Part shown: piece after piece, positions 18,949 through 29,045 of the stretch
Layout of the letters: every line of letters begins with the position of its first letter
How positions within the stretch are numbered: position 1 is the stretch's first letter
Source: Marmoricola sp.
Lineage (GTDB): Bacteria > Actinomycetota > Actinomycetes > Propionibacteriales > Nocardioidaceae
Length of the DNA stretch: 58,612 nt
Reading direction: 5' to 3'
Assembly: GCF_025965215.1 (NCBI RefSeq)
Contig: NZ_JAOPXI010000065.1
Span: 1 to 58,612 of the forward strand
Notes under the pieces: generated by a model
Databases searched by the model: none
What the model was told of the DNA's origin: nothing
Seen by the model: only the letters and a program-made list of their open reading frames with translations
Made by a program: the position numbers and the translations under genes

Positions 18949-20219
18949 CGCCGGCCACGAACCAGGGTCCCGACGAGCGCGGACACTTCGGCGCCGGCGA
19001 GGTGGCATGGGGCGGTCGCTTCATGCCCGAGGCGCTGATCTCCGAGCTCGACGAGCTCACCGCCGTGTGGACAGCGGCGATGGCCGATCCCGGGTTCACC
19101 GGTGAGTTCGAGCGGATGCTGCGCGAGTACGCCGGTGTCCCCAGCATGCTGTACGACGCAACCCGGCTCTCCGAGCACGCCGGCGCCCGGATCCTGCTCA
19201 AGCGTGAGGACCTGAACCACACCGGGGCCCACAAGATCCGCAACGTGCTCGGCCAGGCGCTGCTCGCCCGGCGGATGGGCAAGACCAGGATGATCGCCGA
19301 GACCGGGGCAGGTCAGCACGGCGTCGCCACCGCAACCGCCGCGGCGTACCTGGGCCTGGACTGCGTTGTCTACATGGGTGCCGTCGACACGGAGCGTCAG
19401 GCGCTGAACGTGGCCCGGATGCAGCTGCTCGGCGCGGAGGTCATCGCGGTCGAGTCCGGCAGCCGCACCCTGAAGGACGCCATCAACGAGGCGATCCGGG
19501 ACTGGGTCGCCACCGTCGAGCACACCGCGTACTGCTTCGGCACGGCTGCCGGCCCGCACCCGTTCCCGGCCATGGTGAGAGACTTCTGCCGCGGAATCGG
19601 CGACGAGGCTCGCGCCCAGGTCCTCGAGCTCACCGGGGCGCTGCCCGACATCGTGACTGCCTGTGTCGGTGGCGGCTCGAACGCGATCGGCATGTTCACG
19701 GCGTTCCTCGACGACCCGGACGTGCGCATCGTCGGCTTCGAGGCGGGTGGCGACGGCGTCGACACCGGGCGGCACGCCGCGACGATCTTCGCCGGCGAGG
19801 TCGGCGTCCTGCACGGAGCCCGCACCTTCGTGCTCCAGGACGAGGACGGTCAGACCGTCGAGTCGCACTCGATCTCGGCCGGGCTGGACTACCCGGGGGT
19901 CGGTCCGCAGCACGCGCACCTGGCCCATACCGGCCGCGCCGAGTACCTGCCGATCACCGACGCCGAGGCGATGGACGCGCTGGCGCTGCTGGCCCGCACC
20001 GAGGGGATCATCTGCGCGATCGAGTCGGCGCACGCCGTGGCCGGATCGCTCCAGCTCGCGGCCCAGGCACCGGGATCGACGATCCTGGTGAACCTCTCCG
20101 GCCGCGGTGACAAGGACATGGGCACGGCTATCGAGTGGTTCGGCCTCGGCGGCCCCGCCGTGGAGCCTGAGGCTTCTCCGGTCGGCGAGCTTGCCGAGAC
20201 GTCTGAAGGTGCTCCGTGA
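18945..20219 (+). CDS. trpB: Tryptophan synthase beta chain
   Basis: PLP enzyme that joins indole and serine. 424 residues. PLP-binding Lys97 is in [30 protein letters not shown], the phosphate-binding [10 protein letters not shown] and the C-terminal LSGRGDKDM are all present. The C-terminal tail after IEWF is a poorly conserved extension ([18 protein letters not shown]). Part of it is encoded by a copy of a 21-base sequence also found at 36413-36433. It overlaps trpC and trpA by 4 bases each, so the chains are translationally coupled. Confidence 0.97.
   Translation: MTPATNQGPDERGHFGAGEVAWGGRFMPEALISELDELTAVWTAAMADPGFTGEFERMLREYAGVPSMLYDATRLSEHAGARILLKREDLNHTGAHKIRNVLGQALLARRMGKTRMIAETGAGQHGVATATAAAYLGLDCVVYMGAVDTERQALNVARMQLLGAEVIAVESGSRTLKDAINEAIRDWVATVEHTAYCFGTAAGPHPFPAMVRDFCRGIGDEARAQVLELTGALPDIVTACVGGGSNAIGMFTAFLDDPDVRIVGFEAGGDGVDTGRHAATIFAGEVGVLHGARTFVLQDEDGQTVESHSISAGLDYPGVGPQHAHLAHTGRAEYLPITDAEAMDALALLARTEGIICAIESAHAVAGSLQLAAQAPGSTILVNLSGRGDKDMGTAIEWFGLGGPAVEPEASPVGELAETSEGAP
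20181..20201 (+). repeat. 21-base repeat inside the trpB 3' end
   Basis: Begins GTCGGCGAGCTTGCC and differs from 36413-36433 at one base. It encodes VGELAET of the variable TrpB tail. Confidence 0.5.
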
Positions 20220-21031
20220 CCTTCACGAGGGACGCCTTCGCGCGCACCCGGTCCGAAGGCCGCGCCGCCCTGGTCGGCTACCTGCCTGCCGGGTTCCCCG
20301 ACGTGGCCGGCTCGATCGAGGCACTGAAGCTGATGGTCGACGCGGGCTGCGACATCATCGAGATCGGCCTGCCCTACAGCGACCCGGTCATGGACGGCCC
20401 GACGATCCAGGCAGCCGCGCTGCAGGCGCTCCAGGGCGGGGTCCGCACGGCGGACGTCCTGCGTACGGTCGAGGCGGTCGCCGCCACTGGGACGCCCACC
20501 CTGGTGATGACGTACTGGAACCCTGTCGAACGCCACGGGGTCGAACGTTTCGCCCAGGGACTCCTCGATGCCGGTGGTGCCGGCCTGATCACGCCGGACC
20601 TGACTCCCGATTCGGGAGCGGAATGGATCGCGGCAGCCGACGCTCGCGGCCTCGACAAGGTCTTCCTGGTGGCGCCGTCCTCGACCGAGGACCGCCTGGC
20701 GATGACCACCGCAGCCAGTCGCGGGTTCGTCTACGCCACCGCCGTCATGGGCGTGACCGGCGTACGTGCGAGTACCAGTGACCTGGCCGGCCCGCTGGTC
20801 AGCCGGACCCGGGCTGTGCTGGGCGCAGCGGCCTCCGACCTGCCGATCGGCGTCGGGCTCGGCGTCTCCAACGGGACCCAGGCAGCCGAGGTGGCCGGGT
20901 ACGCCGACGCCGTGATCGTGGGTTCGGCCTTCGTGCGCACGCTGCTCGATGCCGGCGCCGACGCCGCGGCCGGGCTGGCTGCCCTGCGTGCCCTGACCGA
21001 GGACCTGGCGAACGGGGTCCGGCGTGGGTGA
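20216..21031 (+). CDS. trpA: Tryptophan synthase alpha chain
   Basis: Releases indole from indole-3-glycerol phosphate for TrpB. 271 residues. Catalytic Glu49 and Asp60 are in [17 protein letters not shown], at the same positions as in the E. coli enzyme. Phosphate-binding loops GVTGVR and VGLGVSNG and GSAFV are present. GTG 20216 overlaps the trpB stop (GTGA). The 3' end overlaps the SCO1 gene by 8 bases. Confidence 0.97.
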   Translation: MTFTRDAFARTRSEGRAALVGYLPAGFPDVAGSIEALKLMVDAGCDIIEIGLPYSDPVMDGPTIQAAALQALQGGVRTADVLRTVEAVAATGTPTLVMTYWNPVERHGVERFAQGLLDAGGAGLITPDLTPDSGAEWIAAADARGLDKVFLVAPSSTEDRLAMTTAASRGFVYATAVMGVTGVRASTSDLAGPLVSRTRAVLGAAASDLPIGVGLGVSNGTQAAEVAGYADAVIVGSAFVRTLLDAGADAAAGLAALRALTEDLANGVRRG

Positions 21032-21674
21032 GCGTCGCCGCTGGAGGGCCGTGGCAGGCGCGCTCGCCGCGCTGGCCCTGCTTGCCGGGTGCGGCGGCGG
21101 CAACAACGGCGGAGCGATCGTATCCGGGGTCGACCGTCCGGACACTCACGGCTACCTCGGCACCTACCTCGACCCGCCCTTCGTCGTCCCGGACATCGCA
21201 CTGACCGACACCTCGGGCCAGCAGGTCTCGCTGGCTGCCGAGCCGGCGCCGCTGAAGGTGGTGTTCTTCGGCTACACGCACTGCCCGGACATCTGCCAGA
21301 TCATGATGAGCACGATCGCCTCGGCGCTGGTCCGGATCCCCGCGGCCGAGCGCGCGCGGGTCCAGGTCACCTTCGTGACGACCGACCCGGCCCGCGACAC
21401 CGGTCCCGTGCTCCGTGCCTACCTCGACCACTTCAACGCGCACTTCGCGGGCCTCACCGGTCCGCTGCCGAAGATCATGCGCCTGGCCAGCCCGTTGAAG
21501 GTCTACCTGGCCAAGGGCACGAAGCTCGCCAGCGGCGGGTACGAGGTCGAGCACACGACGTACGTGTTCGCGGTCCTGGGCACCCGGGCCACGGTGATCT
21601 GGACCCAGGGGACCTCGCCGTCCGACATGGCGGCTGACATCACGAAGTTGCTCAAGACGAAGGAGTCGGCGTGA
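21024..21674 (+). CDS. SCO1/SenC-family copper/redox lipoprotein
   Basis: 216 residues. Lipobox LAGC (Cys23), then a thioredoxin fold with the copper-binding CPDIC (Cys87, Cys91) in FFGYTHCPDIC and the third ligand His177 in YEVEHTTY. SCO proteins deliver copper to, or reduce, the CuA site of cytochrome c oxidase. GTG 21024 lies inside trpA and its stop overlaps the lgt start (GTGA). A lipoprotein gene is thus coupled directly to the gene for the enzyme that lipidates it. Confidence 0.93.
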   Translation: MGERRRWRAVAGALAALALLAGCGGGNNGGAIVSGVDRPDTHGYLGTYLDPPFVVPDIALTDTSGQQVSLAAEPAPLKVVFFGYTHCPDICQIMMSTIASALVRIPAAERARVQVTFVTTDPARDTGPVLRAYLDHFNAHFAGLTGPLPKIMRLASPLKVYLAKGTKLASGGYEVEHTTYVFAVLGTRATVIWTQGTSPSDMAADITKLLKTKESA

Positions 21675-22609
21675 GTGCCCAGCTGATCGCACAGGGCCTG
21701 GTCGCCCAGTTCATCCCGAGCCCGAGCCAGGGGGTGTGGCACATCGGACCGGTGCCGATCCGCGCCTACGCGCTCTGCATCATCACCGGCGTCATCGCCG
21801 CGGTCTGGCTCGGTGAGAAGCGCTGGATCGCGCGTGGTGGCGTCCAGGGGCAGGTCGGTGACGTCGCCTTGATCGCGGTGCCGTTCGGGTTGGTCGGCGC
21901 CCGGGCCTACCACGTGGCGACCGACCACGACCTGTACTTCGGCGCCGGCAAGAACGCGTGGGGTGCCCTGGAGATCTGGCACGGCGGCCTGGGCATCTGG
22001 GGCGCCGTCGCGGGCGGGATCGTCGGTGGCGCGATCGCGTGCCGCAAGTACGGCATCAGGATCAGGCCGCTGCTCGATGCGCTGGCACCCTCGTTGCTGC
22101 TGGCCCAGGCGATCGGTCGCTGGGGCAACTACTTTAACCAGGAGCTCTTCGGGCGTGCGACCACCAAGCCGTGGGGCCTGAAGATCGACCGGGCGCACAT
22201 CCCTGAGGGGTACGACCTCGCCAAGCACTTCCCGCACGGTCCGCCGTACACGTTCAACCCGACGTTCCTCTACGAGTCGATCTGGGACCTCGGCGCGATG
22301 GGCGTCGTGCTCTGGCTCGACCGCAAGCTCCGGCTCGGGTTCGGCAGGACCTTCGCGCTCTACGTGATGATCTACTGCATCGGTCGCGGGTGGATCGAGC
22401 ACCTGCGGATCGACACGGTCGAGTACAACAACATCCTCGGCTTGCGCCTGAACGTCTGGACGTCGATCCTCCTGGGCACCGGTGCGCTGGTGTACTTCGT
22501 GATCGCAGGGCGCCGGCACCCGGCCCCGGACACCCGGGAGACCTCGGTCTTTCTCGACCCTCACCAGCCGGAAGCCGATGAACCCGTCGAGCCGGATACC
22601 GCCCTCTGA
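21671..22609 (+). CDS. lgt: Prolipoprotein diacylglyceryl transferase
   Basis: Attaches diacylglycerol to the lipobox Cys of prolipoproteins at the membrane. 312 residues, about seven membrane segments. Family motifs: LVGARAYHVATD (His in the YHV/H-loop), IWHGGLGIWGAVAGG, the Lgt signature RWGNYFNQELFG and the C-terminal GRGWIEHLRID. GTG 21671 overlaps the SCO1 stop by 4 bases. It is the last gene of the hisI-trp operon. It would process the window's own lipoproteins (znuA, 10484, SCO1, livJ products). Confidence 0.96.
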   Translation: MSAQLIAQGLVAQFIPSPSQGVWHIGPVPIRAYALCIITGVIAAVWLGEKRWIARGGVQGQVGDVALIAVPFGLVGARAYHVATDHDLYFGAGKNAWGALEIWHGGLGIWGAVAGGIVGGAIACRKYGIRIRPLLDALAPSLLLAQAIGRWGNYFNQELFGRATTKPWGLKIDRAHIPEGYDLAKHFPHGPPYTFNPTFLYESIWDLGAMGVVLWLDRKLRLGFGRTFALYVMIYCIGRGWIEHLRIDTVEYNNILGLRLNVWTSILLGTGALVYFVIAGRRHPAPDTRETSVFLDPHQPEADEPVEPDTAL

Positions 22610-22683
22610 CCTGCGTAGACGCCGTGTCGGACCGCACGCGTCCAGAGCCCGAAACGAGCGCGCGCGGAAGGTACCGATTGTTG

Positions 22684-22689
22684 TAGTCT
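22684..22689 (+). promoter_or_regulatory. Candidate -10 of the gltB promoter
   Basis: TAGTCT preceded by TTG in an A/T-richer patch of the lgt-gltB gap (22610-22804). It would give a leader of about 110 bases. No clear -35, riboswitch or terminator hairpin was seen in the gap. Confidence 0.35.
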
Positions 22690-22804
22690 GAACTTTCTTC
22701 CGCACGGGCCAGTGAAGTCCTGTGCAGCATGCTTCCACCGCCGCACCGTGCCGATCCCGCGAGGGACCGATCCGCGTGCGCTCGACGACGACGGGAGAAT
22801 GCAG

Positions 22805-25800
22805 ATGCGCGCATTCCCGCCGCCCACAACCGGGGCAACCACCACGCTGTTCGGGCGCCCCGCTTCCCAGGGCCTGTACGACCCGCAGCACGAGCACGAC
22901 GCCTGTGGTGTCGCGTTCGTCGCGACCCTCACCGGAGTGCCGAGCCACGACATCGTGGCCAAGGCGCTGCGGGCCCTGCGCAACCTCGAGCACCGCGGTG
23001 CTGCTGGGGCCGAGCCGAACTCCGGTGACGGCGCCGGCATCCTGCTCCAGGTGCCCGACCGCTTCTTCCGCGAGGTCACCCGTGAGGCCGGGTTCGAGCT
23101 CCCGGCGCCGCACTCCTACGCCGTCGGTACGGCCTTCCTGCCCGGTGACGCCGAGCAGGTCGCGAAGACCCGGCAACGGATCGAGGAGATCGCCGTCGAG
23201 GAGGGCCTGACCGTCCTCGGCTGGCGTGACGTCCCGACCGACCCGTCCTCGCTCGGAGCCACCGCGCTGGCGACGATGCCGTCGTTCGCGCAGCTCTTTG
23301 TCGCGGCGACCGGCAGCCGGATCCTGGGCATGGGCCTGGAGCGACTCGCGTTCTGCCTGCGCAAGCGTGCCGAGCACGAGACCGACGTGTACTTCCCGTC
23401 GCTCTCCAGCCGCACGATCGCCTACAAGGGCATGCTGACCACCGACCAGCTCGACCACGTCTTCGCCGACCTCGTCGACGAGCGCGTCGAATCGGCGGTC
23501 GCGGTGGTGCACTCGCGCTTCTCGACCAACACCTTCCCGAGCTGGCCGTTGAGCCACCCGTACCGGTTCATCGCGCACAACGGCGAGATCAACACGGTGA
23601 TGGGCAACCGGAACTGGATGCGCGCCCGCGAGGCACTGCTGCACAGCGACGTCATCCCCGGCGACCTCGAGCGGCTGTTCCCGATCTGTACGCCGGGCAT
23701 GTCCGACTCGGCGTCCTTCGACGAGGTCCTCGAGCTGCTGCACATGGGCGGTCGCAGCCTGCCGCACGCCGTGCTGATGATGATCCCCGAGGCGTGGGAG
23801 AACCACACCGAGATGGACGCCAAGCGCAAGGCGTTCTACGAGTTCCACTCGGCCCTGATGGAGCCGTGGGACGGACCGGCGTGCGTCGTGTTCACCGACG
23901 GCACCCAGGTCGGTGCCGTGCTCGACCGCAACGGCCTGCGCCCGAGCCGGTACTGGGTGACCGACGACGGTCTCGTCGTACTCGCCAGCGAGGTCGGCGT
24001 GCTGGACATCGACCCCGCCACGGTGGTGCGCAAAGGTCGGCTCCAGCCGGGCCGGATGTTCCTGATCGACACCGAGGAGCACCGGATCATCGAGGACGAG
24101 GAGATCAAGTCCACCCTCGCCGCCGAGAGCCCGTACGACGAGTGGCTGCACGCCGGGTTGATCAAGCTCAGCGACATCGCCGACCGTGAGCACGTCGTGC
24201 ACAGCCACGCCTCGGTCACCCGCCGCCAGCAGATCTTCGGCTACACCGAGGAGGAGCTGCGCGTCCTGCTCACCCCGATGGCCAACAACCCGGCCGAGCC
24301 GATCGGCTCGATGGGCACCGACACGCCCATCGCGGTGCTCTCGGACCGCCCGCGGCTGCTGTTCGACTACTTCGCGCAGCTGTTCGCCCAGGTGACCAAC
24401 CCGCCGCTCGACGCGATCCGCGAAGAGTTGGTCACGAGCCTGAACGGCACCATCGGCCCCGAGGCCAACCTGCTCAGCCCCGGCCCGGCCTCGTGTCGCC
24501 AGGTGGTGCTGCCGTTCCCGGTGATCACCAACGACGAGCTGGTCAAGATCCGCCATGTGAACCGAGACGGCGACATGCCCGGCTTCGTCACGCACGTCTC
24601 GCGCGGCCTGTACGAGGTCGCCGGCGGGGGAGCGGCCCTGGCCGCTCGCCTGGACGAGATCTGCGCAGAGGTCTCCGGTGCGATCGCCGCGGGCGCCCGG
24701 ATCATCGTGCTCTCCGACCGGCACTCGGACGCCGTCCACGCACCGATCCCGTCGCTGCTGATGACCGCTGCCGTGCACCACCACCTGGTCCGGCAGAAGA
24801 CCCGTACCCAGGTGGGCGTGATCGTCGAGGCCGGTGACGTCCGAGAGGTCCACCACGTCGCGACGCTGATCGGCTACGGCGCGGCCGCCGTGAACCCGTA
24901 CCTCGCGATGGAGACCGTCGAGGACCTTGCCCGCGACGGCTTCTACGTCAAGGCCGAGCCCGAGGTCGCGGTCAAGAACCTGGTCAAGTCGCTCGGCAAG
25001 GGCGTCCTGAAGGTGATGTCCAAGATGGGCGTCTCCACCGTCGCGTCGTACACCGGCGCGCAGATCTTCGAGGCCCTGGGCCTGTCGGAGGAGCTGGTCA
25101 ACAAGTACTTCACCGGCACCACCTCCAAGCTCGGCGGCATCGGCCTGGACACCATCGCCGAGGAGGTGTCCCTGCGGCACCGCGCGGCGTACCCGATCGA
25201 CGGGATCGCGCCGGCACACCGGGACCTGGCGATCGGTGGCGAGTACCAGTGGCGTCGCGAGGGCGAGCTGCACCTGTTCAACCCCGAGACGGTGTTCCGC
25301 CTCCAGCACGCCACCCGCTCGGGTCGCTACGACGTCTTCAAGCAGTACACGAAGGCGGTCGACGACCAGGCCGAGAAGCTGATGACCCTGCGCGGGCTGT
25401 TCCGCTTCAAGGACGGCGAGACGACCGGGCGCGCCCCGATCAGCATCGACGAGGTCGAGCCGGTCTCCGCCATCGTCAAGCGGTTCTCCACCGGTGCGAT
25501 GTCCTACGGGTCGATCTCGATGGAGGCGCACGAGACGCTGGCCATCGCGATGAACCGACTCGGCGCGAAGTCGAACACCGGTGAGGGCGGCGAGGACGCG
25601 GAGCGGCTCTACGACCCCGAGCGTCGATCCTCGATCAAGCAGGTCGCGTCGGGACGCTTCGGCGTCACCGCGGAGTACCTGACCAACGCCGACGACATCC
25701 AGATCAAGATGGCCCAGGGCGCCAAGCCCGGTGAGGGCGGCCAGCTCCCGGGCAACAAGGTCTACCCCTGGGTGGCCAAGACCCGGCACAGCACTCCCGG

Positions 25801-27388
25801 TGTCGGCTTGATCTCGCCGCCGCCGCACCACGACATCTACTCGATCGAGGACCTGGCGCAGCTGATCCACGACCTGAAGAACGCGAACCCGGCCGCCCGG
25901 GTACACGTGAAGCTGGTCGCCGAGGTCGGCGTCGGCACCGTGGCTGCGGGCGTCTCCAAGGCGCACGCGGACGTGGTGCTGATCTCCGGGCACGACGGTG
26001 GCACGGGCGCCTCGCCGCTCACCTCCCTCAAGCACGCCGGTGGTCCGTGGGAGCTCGGCCTGGCCGAGACCCAGCAGACCCTGCTGCTCAACGGCCTGCG
26101 CGACCGCATCGTCGTGCAGACCGACGGTCAGCTCAAGACGGGTCGTGATGTGGTCATCGCCGCGCTTCTCGGCGCCGAGGAGTACGGGTTCGCCACGGCT
26201 CCGCTGGTGGTCTCCGGCTGCATCCTGATGCGGGTCTGCCACCTCGACACCTGCCCGGTGGGCGTCGCGACCCAGAACCCGGTCCTGCGCGAGCGCTACT
26301 CCGGGAAGGCCGAGTACGTCGTCAACTTCTTCACCTACGTCGCCGAGGAGGTCCGCGAAATCCTTGCCGAGCTCGGGTTCCGCACGCTGGACGAAGCGAT
26401 CGGCCATGCCGAGGTGCTCGACTCCACGCGGGCCGTCCAGCATTGGAAGGCCTCGGGCCTGGACATCTCGCCGATCTTCCACGTTCCCGCCCTTCCCGAC
26501 GGTGCGGCCCTGCGCAACACCACCGGGCAGGACCACGGCCTGGACAAGGCGCTGGACAACGAGCTGATCACGCTGGCCGCCGCGGCCCTGGAGAACGGCG
26601 AACCTGTTCGTGCGCAGGTCGCGATCCGCAACGTCAACCGGACCGTCGGCACCATGCTCGGCCACGAGGTGACCAAGCGCTACCGCGCGGCGGGCCTGCC
26701 GGACGGCACGATCGACATCACCCTGACCGGTTCGGCCGGTCAGTCGTTCGGCGCGTTCCTTCCGCCGGGCATCACGTTGCGCCTCGAGGGCGACGCGAAC
26801 GACTACGTCGGCAAGGGGCTCTCGGGAGGACGGATCGTGGTCCGCCCCGACCGGGCCGCGACGTTCGACGCCAGCGAGCAGATCATCGCCGGCAACACGA
26901 TCGGCTACGGCGCGACCTCGGGTGAGATCTTCCTGCGCGGTCAGGCCGGCGAGCGGTTCTGCGTGCGCAACTCCGGCGTCACGGCGATCGTCGAGGGCGT
27001 GGGCGACCACGGCTGCGAGTACATGACCGGAGGCACGGTCGTCGTGCTCGGTCCGACCGGTCGCAACTTCGCGGCCGGCATGAGCGGCGGTACGGCGTAC
27101 GTGCTGGACCTGGAGCCGGGCCGGACCAACCGCGAGCTGGTCGACCTGGGCCCGGTACCGGCAGACGAGTCGGCAACGCTGCAGGCCCTGGTCCGCAAGC
27201 ACGCCGAGGAGACCGGGTCGGAGGTCGCCACCGCGCTGCTCGCCGACTGGGACACCGCGCTGACCCGCTTCACCGAGGTGATGCCCCGCGACTACCGGAC
27301 CGTGATGGAGGCCAAGGCGAAGGCCGAGGCCGACGGCCTCGACGAGGCCGAGGTTGCCAAGAAGATGATGGAGAGCCTTCATGGGTGA
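22805..27388 (+). CDS. gltB: Glutamate synthase large subunit
   Basis: Converts glutamine and 2-oxoglutarate to two glutamates. 1527 residues. The class II glutamine amidotransferase domain starts with catalytic Cys34 ([12 protein letters not shown]). Next come the central domain, the FMN-binding synthase domain ([22 protein letters not shown] and [12 protein letters not shown]) and the 3Fe-4S cysteines in [12 protein letters not shown] at about 1139, 1145 and 1150. The C-terminal beta-helix (GXXG repeats) closes the protein. ATG 22805 is placed 6 bases after GGGAGA; ATG 22799 and GTG 22712 are in frame upstream but less likely. The amidotransferase Cys would be exposed by removal of the 33-residue propeptide. 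Confidence 0.97.
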   Translation: MRAFPPPTTGATTTLFGRPASQGLYDPQHEHDACGVAFVATLTGVPSHDIVAKALRALRNLEHRGAAGAEPNSGDGAGILLQVPDRFFREVTREAGFELPAPHSYAVGTAFLPGDAEQVAKTRQRIEEIAVEEGLTVLGWRDVPTDPSSLGATALATMPSFAQLFVAATGSRILGMGLERLAFCLRKRAEHETDVYFPSLSSRTIAYKGMLTTDQLDHVFADLVDERVESAVAVVHSRFSTNTFPSWPLSHPYRFIAHNGEINTVMGNRNWMRAREALLHSDVIPGDLERLFPICTPGMSDSASFDEVLELLHMGGRSLPHAVLMMIPEAWENHTEMDAKRKAFYEFHSALMEPWDGPACVVFTDGTQVGAVLDRNGLRPSRYWVTDDGLVVLASEVGVLDIDPATVVRKGRLQPGRMFLIDTEEHRIIEDEEIKSTLAAESPYDEWLHAGLIKLSDIADREHVVHSHASVTRRQQIFGYTEEELRVLLTPMANNPAEPIGSMGTDTPIAVLSDRPRLLFDYFAQLFAQVTNPPLDAIREELVTSLNGTIGPEANLLSPGPASCRQVVLPFPVITNDELVKIRHVNRDGDMPGFVTHVSRGLYEVAGGGAALAARLDEICAEVSGAIAAGARIIVLSDRHSDAVHAPIPSLLMTAAVHHHLVRQKTRTQVGVIVEAGDVREVHHVATLIGYGAAAVNPYLAMETVEDLARDGFYVKAEPEVAVKNLVKSLGKGVLKVMSKMGVSTVASYTGAQIFEALGLSEELVNKYFTGTTSKLGGIGLDTIAEEVSLRHRAAYPIDGIAPAHRDLAIGGEYQWRREGELHLFNPETVFRLQHATRSGRYDVFKQYTKAVDDQAEKLMTLRGLFRFKDGETTGRAPISIDEVEPVSAIVKRFSTGAMSYGSISMEAHETLAIAMNRLGAKSNTGEGGEDAERLYDPERRSSIKQVASGRFGVTAEYLTNADDIQIKMAQGAKPGEGGQLPGNKVYPWVAKTRHSTPGVGLISPPPHHDIYSIEDLAQLIHDLKNANPAARVHVKLVAEVGVGTVAAGVSKAHADVVLISGHDGGTGASPLTSLKHAGGPWELGLAETQQTLLLNGLRDRIVVQTDGQLKTGRDVVIAALLGAEEYGFATAPLVVSGCILMRVCHLDTCPVGVATQNPVLRERYSGKAEYVVNFFTYVAEEVREILAELGFRTLDEAIGHAEVLDSTRAVQHWKASGLDISPIFHVPALPDGAALRNTTGQDHGLDKALDNELITLAAAALENGEPVRAQVAIRNVNRTVGTMLGHEVTKRYRAAGLPDGTIDITLTGSAGQSFGAFLPPGITLRLEGDANDYVGKGLSGGRIVVRPDRAATFDASEQIIAGNTIGYGATSGEIFLRGQAGERFCVRNSGVTAIVEGVGDHGCEYMTGGTVVVLGPTGRNFAAGMSGGTAYVLDLEPGRTNRELVDLGPVPADESATLQALVRKHAEETGSEVATALLADWDTALTRFTEVMPRDYRTVMEAKAKAEADGLDEAEVAKKMMESLHG

Positions 27389-27456
27389 GCGTGCGAACCC
27401 CATGAAGGCCATCAGGACAGCCATGGCGCCATGCGCGCCGACGAAGGAGGTGCGGC

Positions 27457-28914
27457 ATGGCTGACCCCAAGGGTTTTCTGAACCACGGCCGCGAGGTCGC
27501 GGCGCGCCGGCCGATCGAGGAGCGCGTCCACGACTGGAACGAGGTCTACCCCGGCGGTCCCGGCCGCGCACTGCTGCCGATCATCCGGGAGCAGGCGTCG
27601 CGGTGCATGGACTGCGGCATCCCCTTCTGTCACCAGGGCTGCCCGCTGGGCAACATCATCCCCGAGTGGAACGACCTGGTGTACCGCGACGACTGGGACG
27701 CCGCGATCGAGCGCTTGCACGCGACGAACAACTTCCCCGAGTTCACCGGGCGGCTGTGCCCGGCGCCGTGCGAGACCGCGTGCGTGCTGGGCATCAACCA
27801 GGACCCGGTGACGATCAAGAACGTCGAGGTCTCGATCATCGAGCGTGCCTTCGAGTCCCACAACGTACGGCCGCAGCCGCCGGAGTGGCTCTCCGGCAAG
27901 ACCGTCGCCGTCGTCGGGTCCGGGCCGGCCGGGCTGGCGGTCGCCCAGCAGCTCACCCGGGCCGGTCACACGGTGGCCGTCTACGCACGCGCCGACCGGA
28001 TCGGCGGCCTGCTGCGCTACGGCATCCCGGAGTTCAAGATGGAGAAGAAGGTCCTCGACCGGCGCCTGGAGCAGATGCGTCGCGAGGGCACCGTCTTCCG
28101 GGCGGGCGTCGATGTCGGGACCGAGTTGACGGGCGCGGCGTTGCGTGACCGTTACGACGCCGTCGTGCTCGCCGTCGGGTCGACGGTGGCCCGGGACCTG
28201 CTGGTTCCAGGACGTGAGCTCGGTGGCATCCACCAGGCCATGGAGTTCCTGCCGCAGGCCAACCGGGTCTCGCTCGGGGAATCAGTCGAGGACCAGATCA
28301 CCGCGGCCGGCAAGCACGTCATCATCATCGGCGGTGGCGACACCGGAGCCGACTGCCTCGGTACTTCGATCCGCCAGGGCGCGGCCTCGATCACCCAGCT
28401 TGAGATCATGGCGCGACCGGGCGAGGACCGACCGGCGAACCAGCCGTGGCCGACGTACCCGATGACGTTCCGGGTGTCCTCGGCGCACGAGGAGGGCGGT
28501 GACCGGGTCTACGCGGTCTCGACCACCGAGTTCCTCGGCAACGACGCGGGCAACGTGCGTGCCCTGCGCCTGGTCGAGGTCGACGGGTCGTTCACGCCGA
28601 TCGAGGGCACCGAGCGCGACATCCCGGCCGACCTGGTCCTGCTCGCGATGGGCTTCGTCGGCCCCCAGCGCGACGGCCTGGTCGACCAGCTCGGGGTCGA
28701 CCTCGACGAGCGCGGCAACATCGTGCGCGACAGCGCGTACGCATCCTCGGTCGAGGGGGTCTTCGTCGCCGGAGACGCCGGTCGCGGCCAGTCGCTGATC
28801 GTCTGGGCGATCGCCGAGGGTCGTGCCGCCGCCGCCGCGGTGGACACCTTCCTCACCGGCTCGACGACCCTGCCCGCTCCGATTCCCCCGACCGAACGTC
28901 CCGTCGTCGCCTGA
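27457..28914 (+). CDS. gltD: Glutamate synthase small subunit
   Basis: FAD/NADPH subunit that feeds electrons to GltB. 485 residues. The N-terminal Fe-S domain has CMDCGIPFCHQGCPLG (from Cys50) and LCPAPCETACVLG. The FAD fold is VAVVGSGPAGLAVAQQL and the NADPH fold IIIGGGDTGADCLG. The C-terminal FAD segment is EGVFVAGDAGRGQSLIV. ATG 27457 has a very strong Shine-Dalgarno (AAGGAGGT), 68 bases after gltB. Confidence 0.97.
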   Translation: MADPKGFLNHGREVAARRPIEERVHDWNEVYPGGPGRALLPIIREQASRCMDCGIPFCHQGCPLGNIIPEWNDLVYRDDWDAAIERLHATNNFPEFTGRLCPAPCETACVLGINQDPVTIKNVEVSIIERAFESHNVRPQPPEWLSGKTVAVVGSGPAGLAVAQQLTRAGHTVAVYARADRIGGLLRYGIPEFKMEKKVLDRRLEQMRREGTVFRAGVDVGTELTGAALRDRYDAVVLAVGSTVARDLLVPGRELGGIHQAMEFLPQANRVSLGESVEDQITAAGKHVIIIGGGDTGADCLGTSIRQGAASITQLEIMARPGEDRPANQPWPTYPMTFRVSSAHEEGGDRVYAVSTTEFLGNDAGNVRALRLVEVDGSFTPIEGTERDIPADLVLLAMGFVGPQRDGLVDQLGVDLDERGNIVRDSAYASSVEGVFVAGDAGRGQSLIVWAIAEGRAAAAAVDTFLTGSTTLPAPIPPTERPVVA

Positions 28915-28916
28915 CC

Positions 28917-29001
28917 GCCGAATGGTCACTTGCATCGGGTCGAATGGTCATTTGTGACCTGGCTAGGTGACCGTTCGACCGCATCTAAGTGACCATTCGG
29001 C
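28917..29001. repeat. Nested palindrome with four copies of a 13-base unit
   Basis: Outer arms 28917-28931 and 28987-29001 are perfect 15-base reverse complements. Inner arms 28938-28950 and 28968-28980 pair over 13 bases with one mismatch. Seen as units, CGAATGGTCACTT occurs twice in direct and twice in inverted orientation with small changes, about 22 bases apart within each pair. The 6-base spacers GCATCG and GCATCT also match each other. It lies right after the gltD stop and before the pyk promoter. It could be a terminator, a multi-site operator, or a REP-like mobile palindrome. Confidence 0.8.
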
Positions 29002-29008
29002 GTAGGGA

Positions 29009-29045
29009 TTGGATCGTTCAACACCCGCAGCGATAGGCTCGTGGG
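29009..29045 (+). promoter_or_regulatory. Predicted leaderless promoter of pyk
   Basis: TTGGAT at 29009-29014, 19 bases, TAGGCT at 29034-29039, 6 bases, then GTG 29046. No Shine-Dalgarno precedes the start. Confidence 0.55.

Noticed and set aside
21503-27571. Minus-strand open frame of 2022 codons opposite lgt and gltB
   Set aside because: It mirrors the codon pattern of gltB. The protein is low-complexity (Asp/Arg/Val/His) without family motifs. High GC leaves such antisense frames open.
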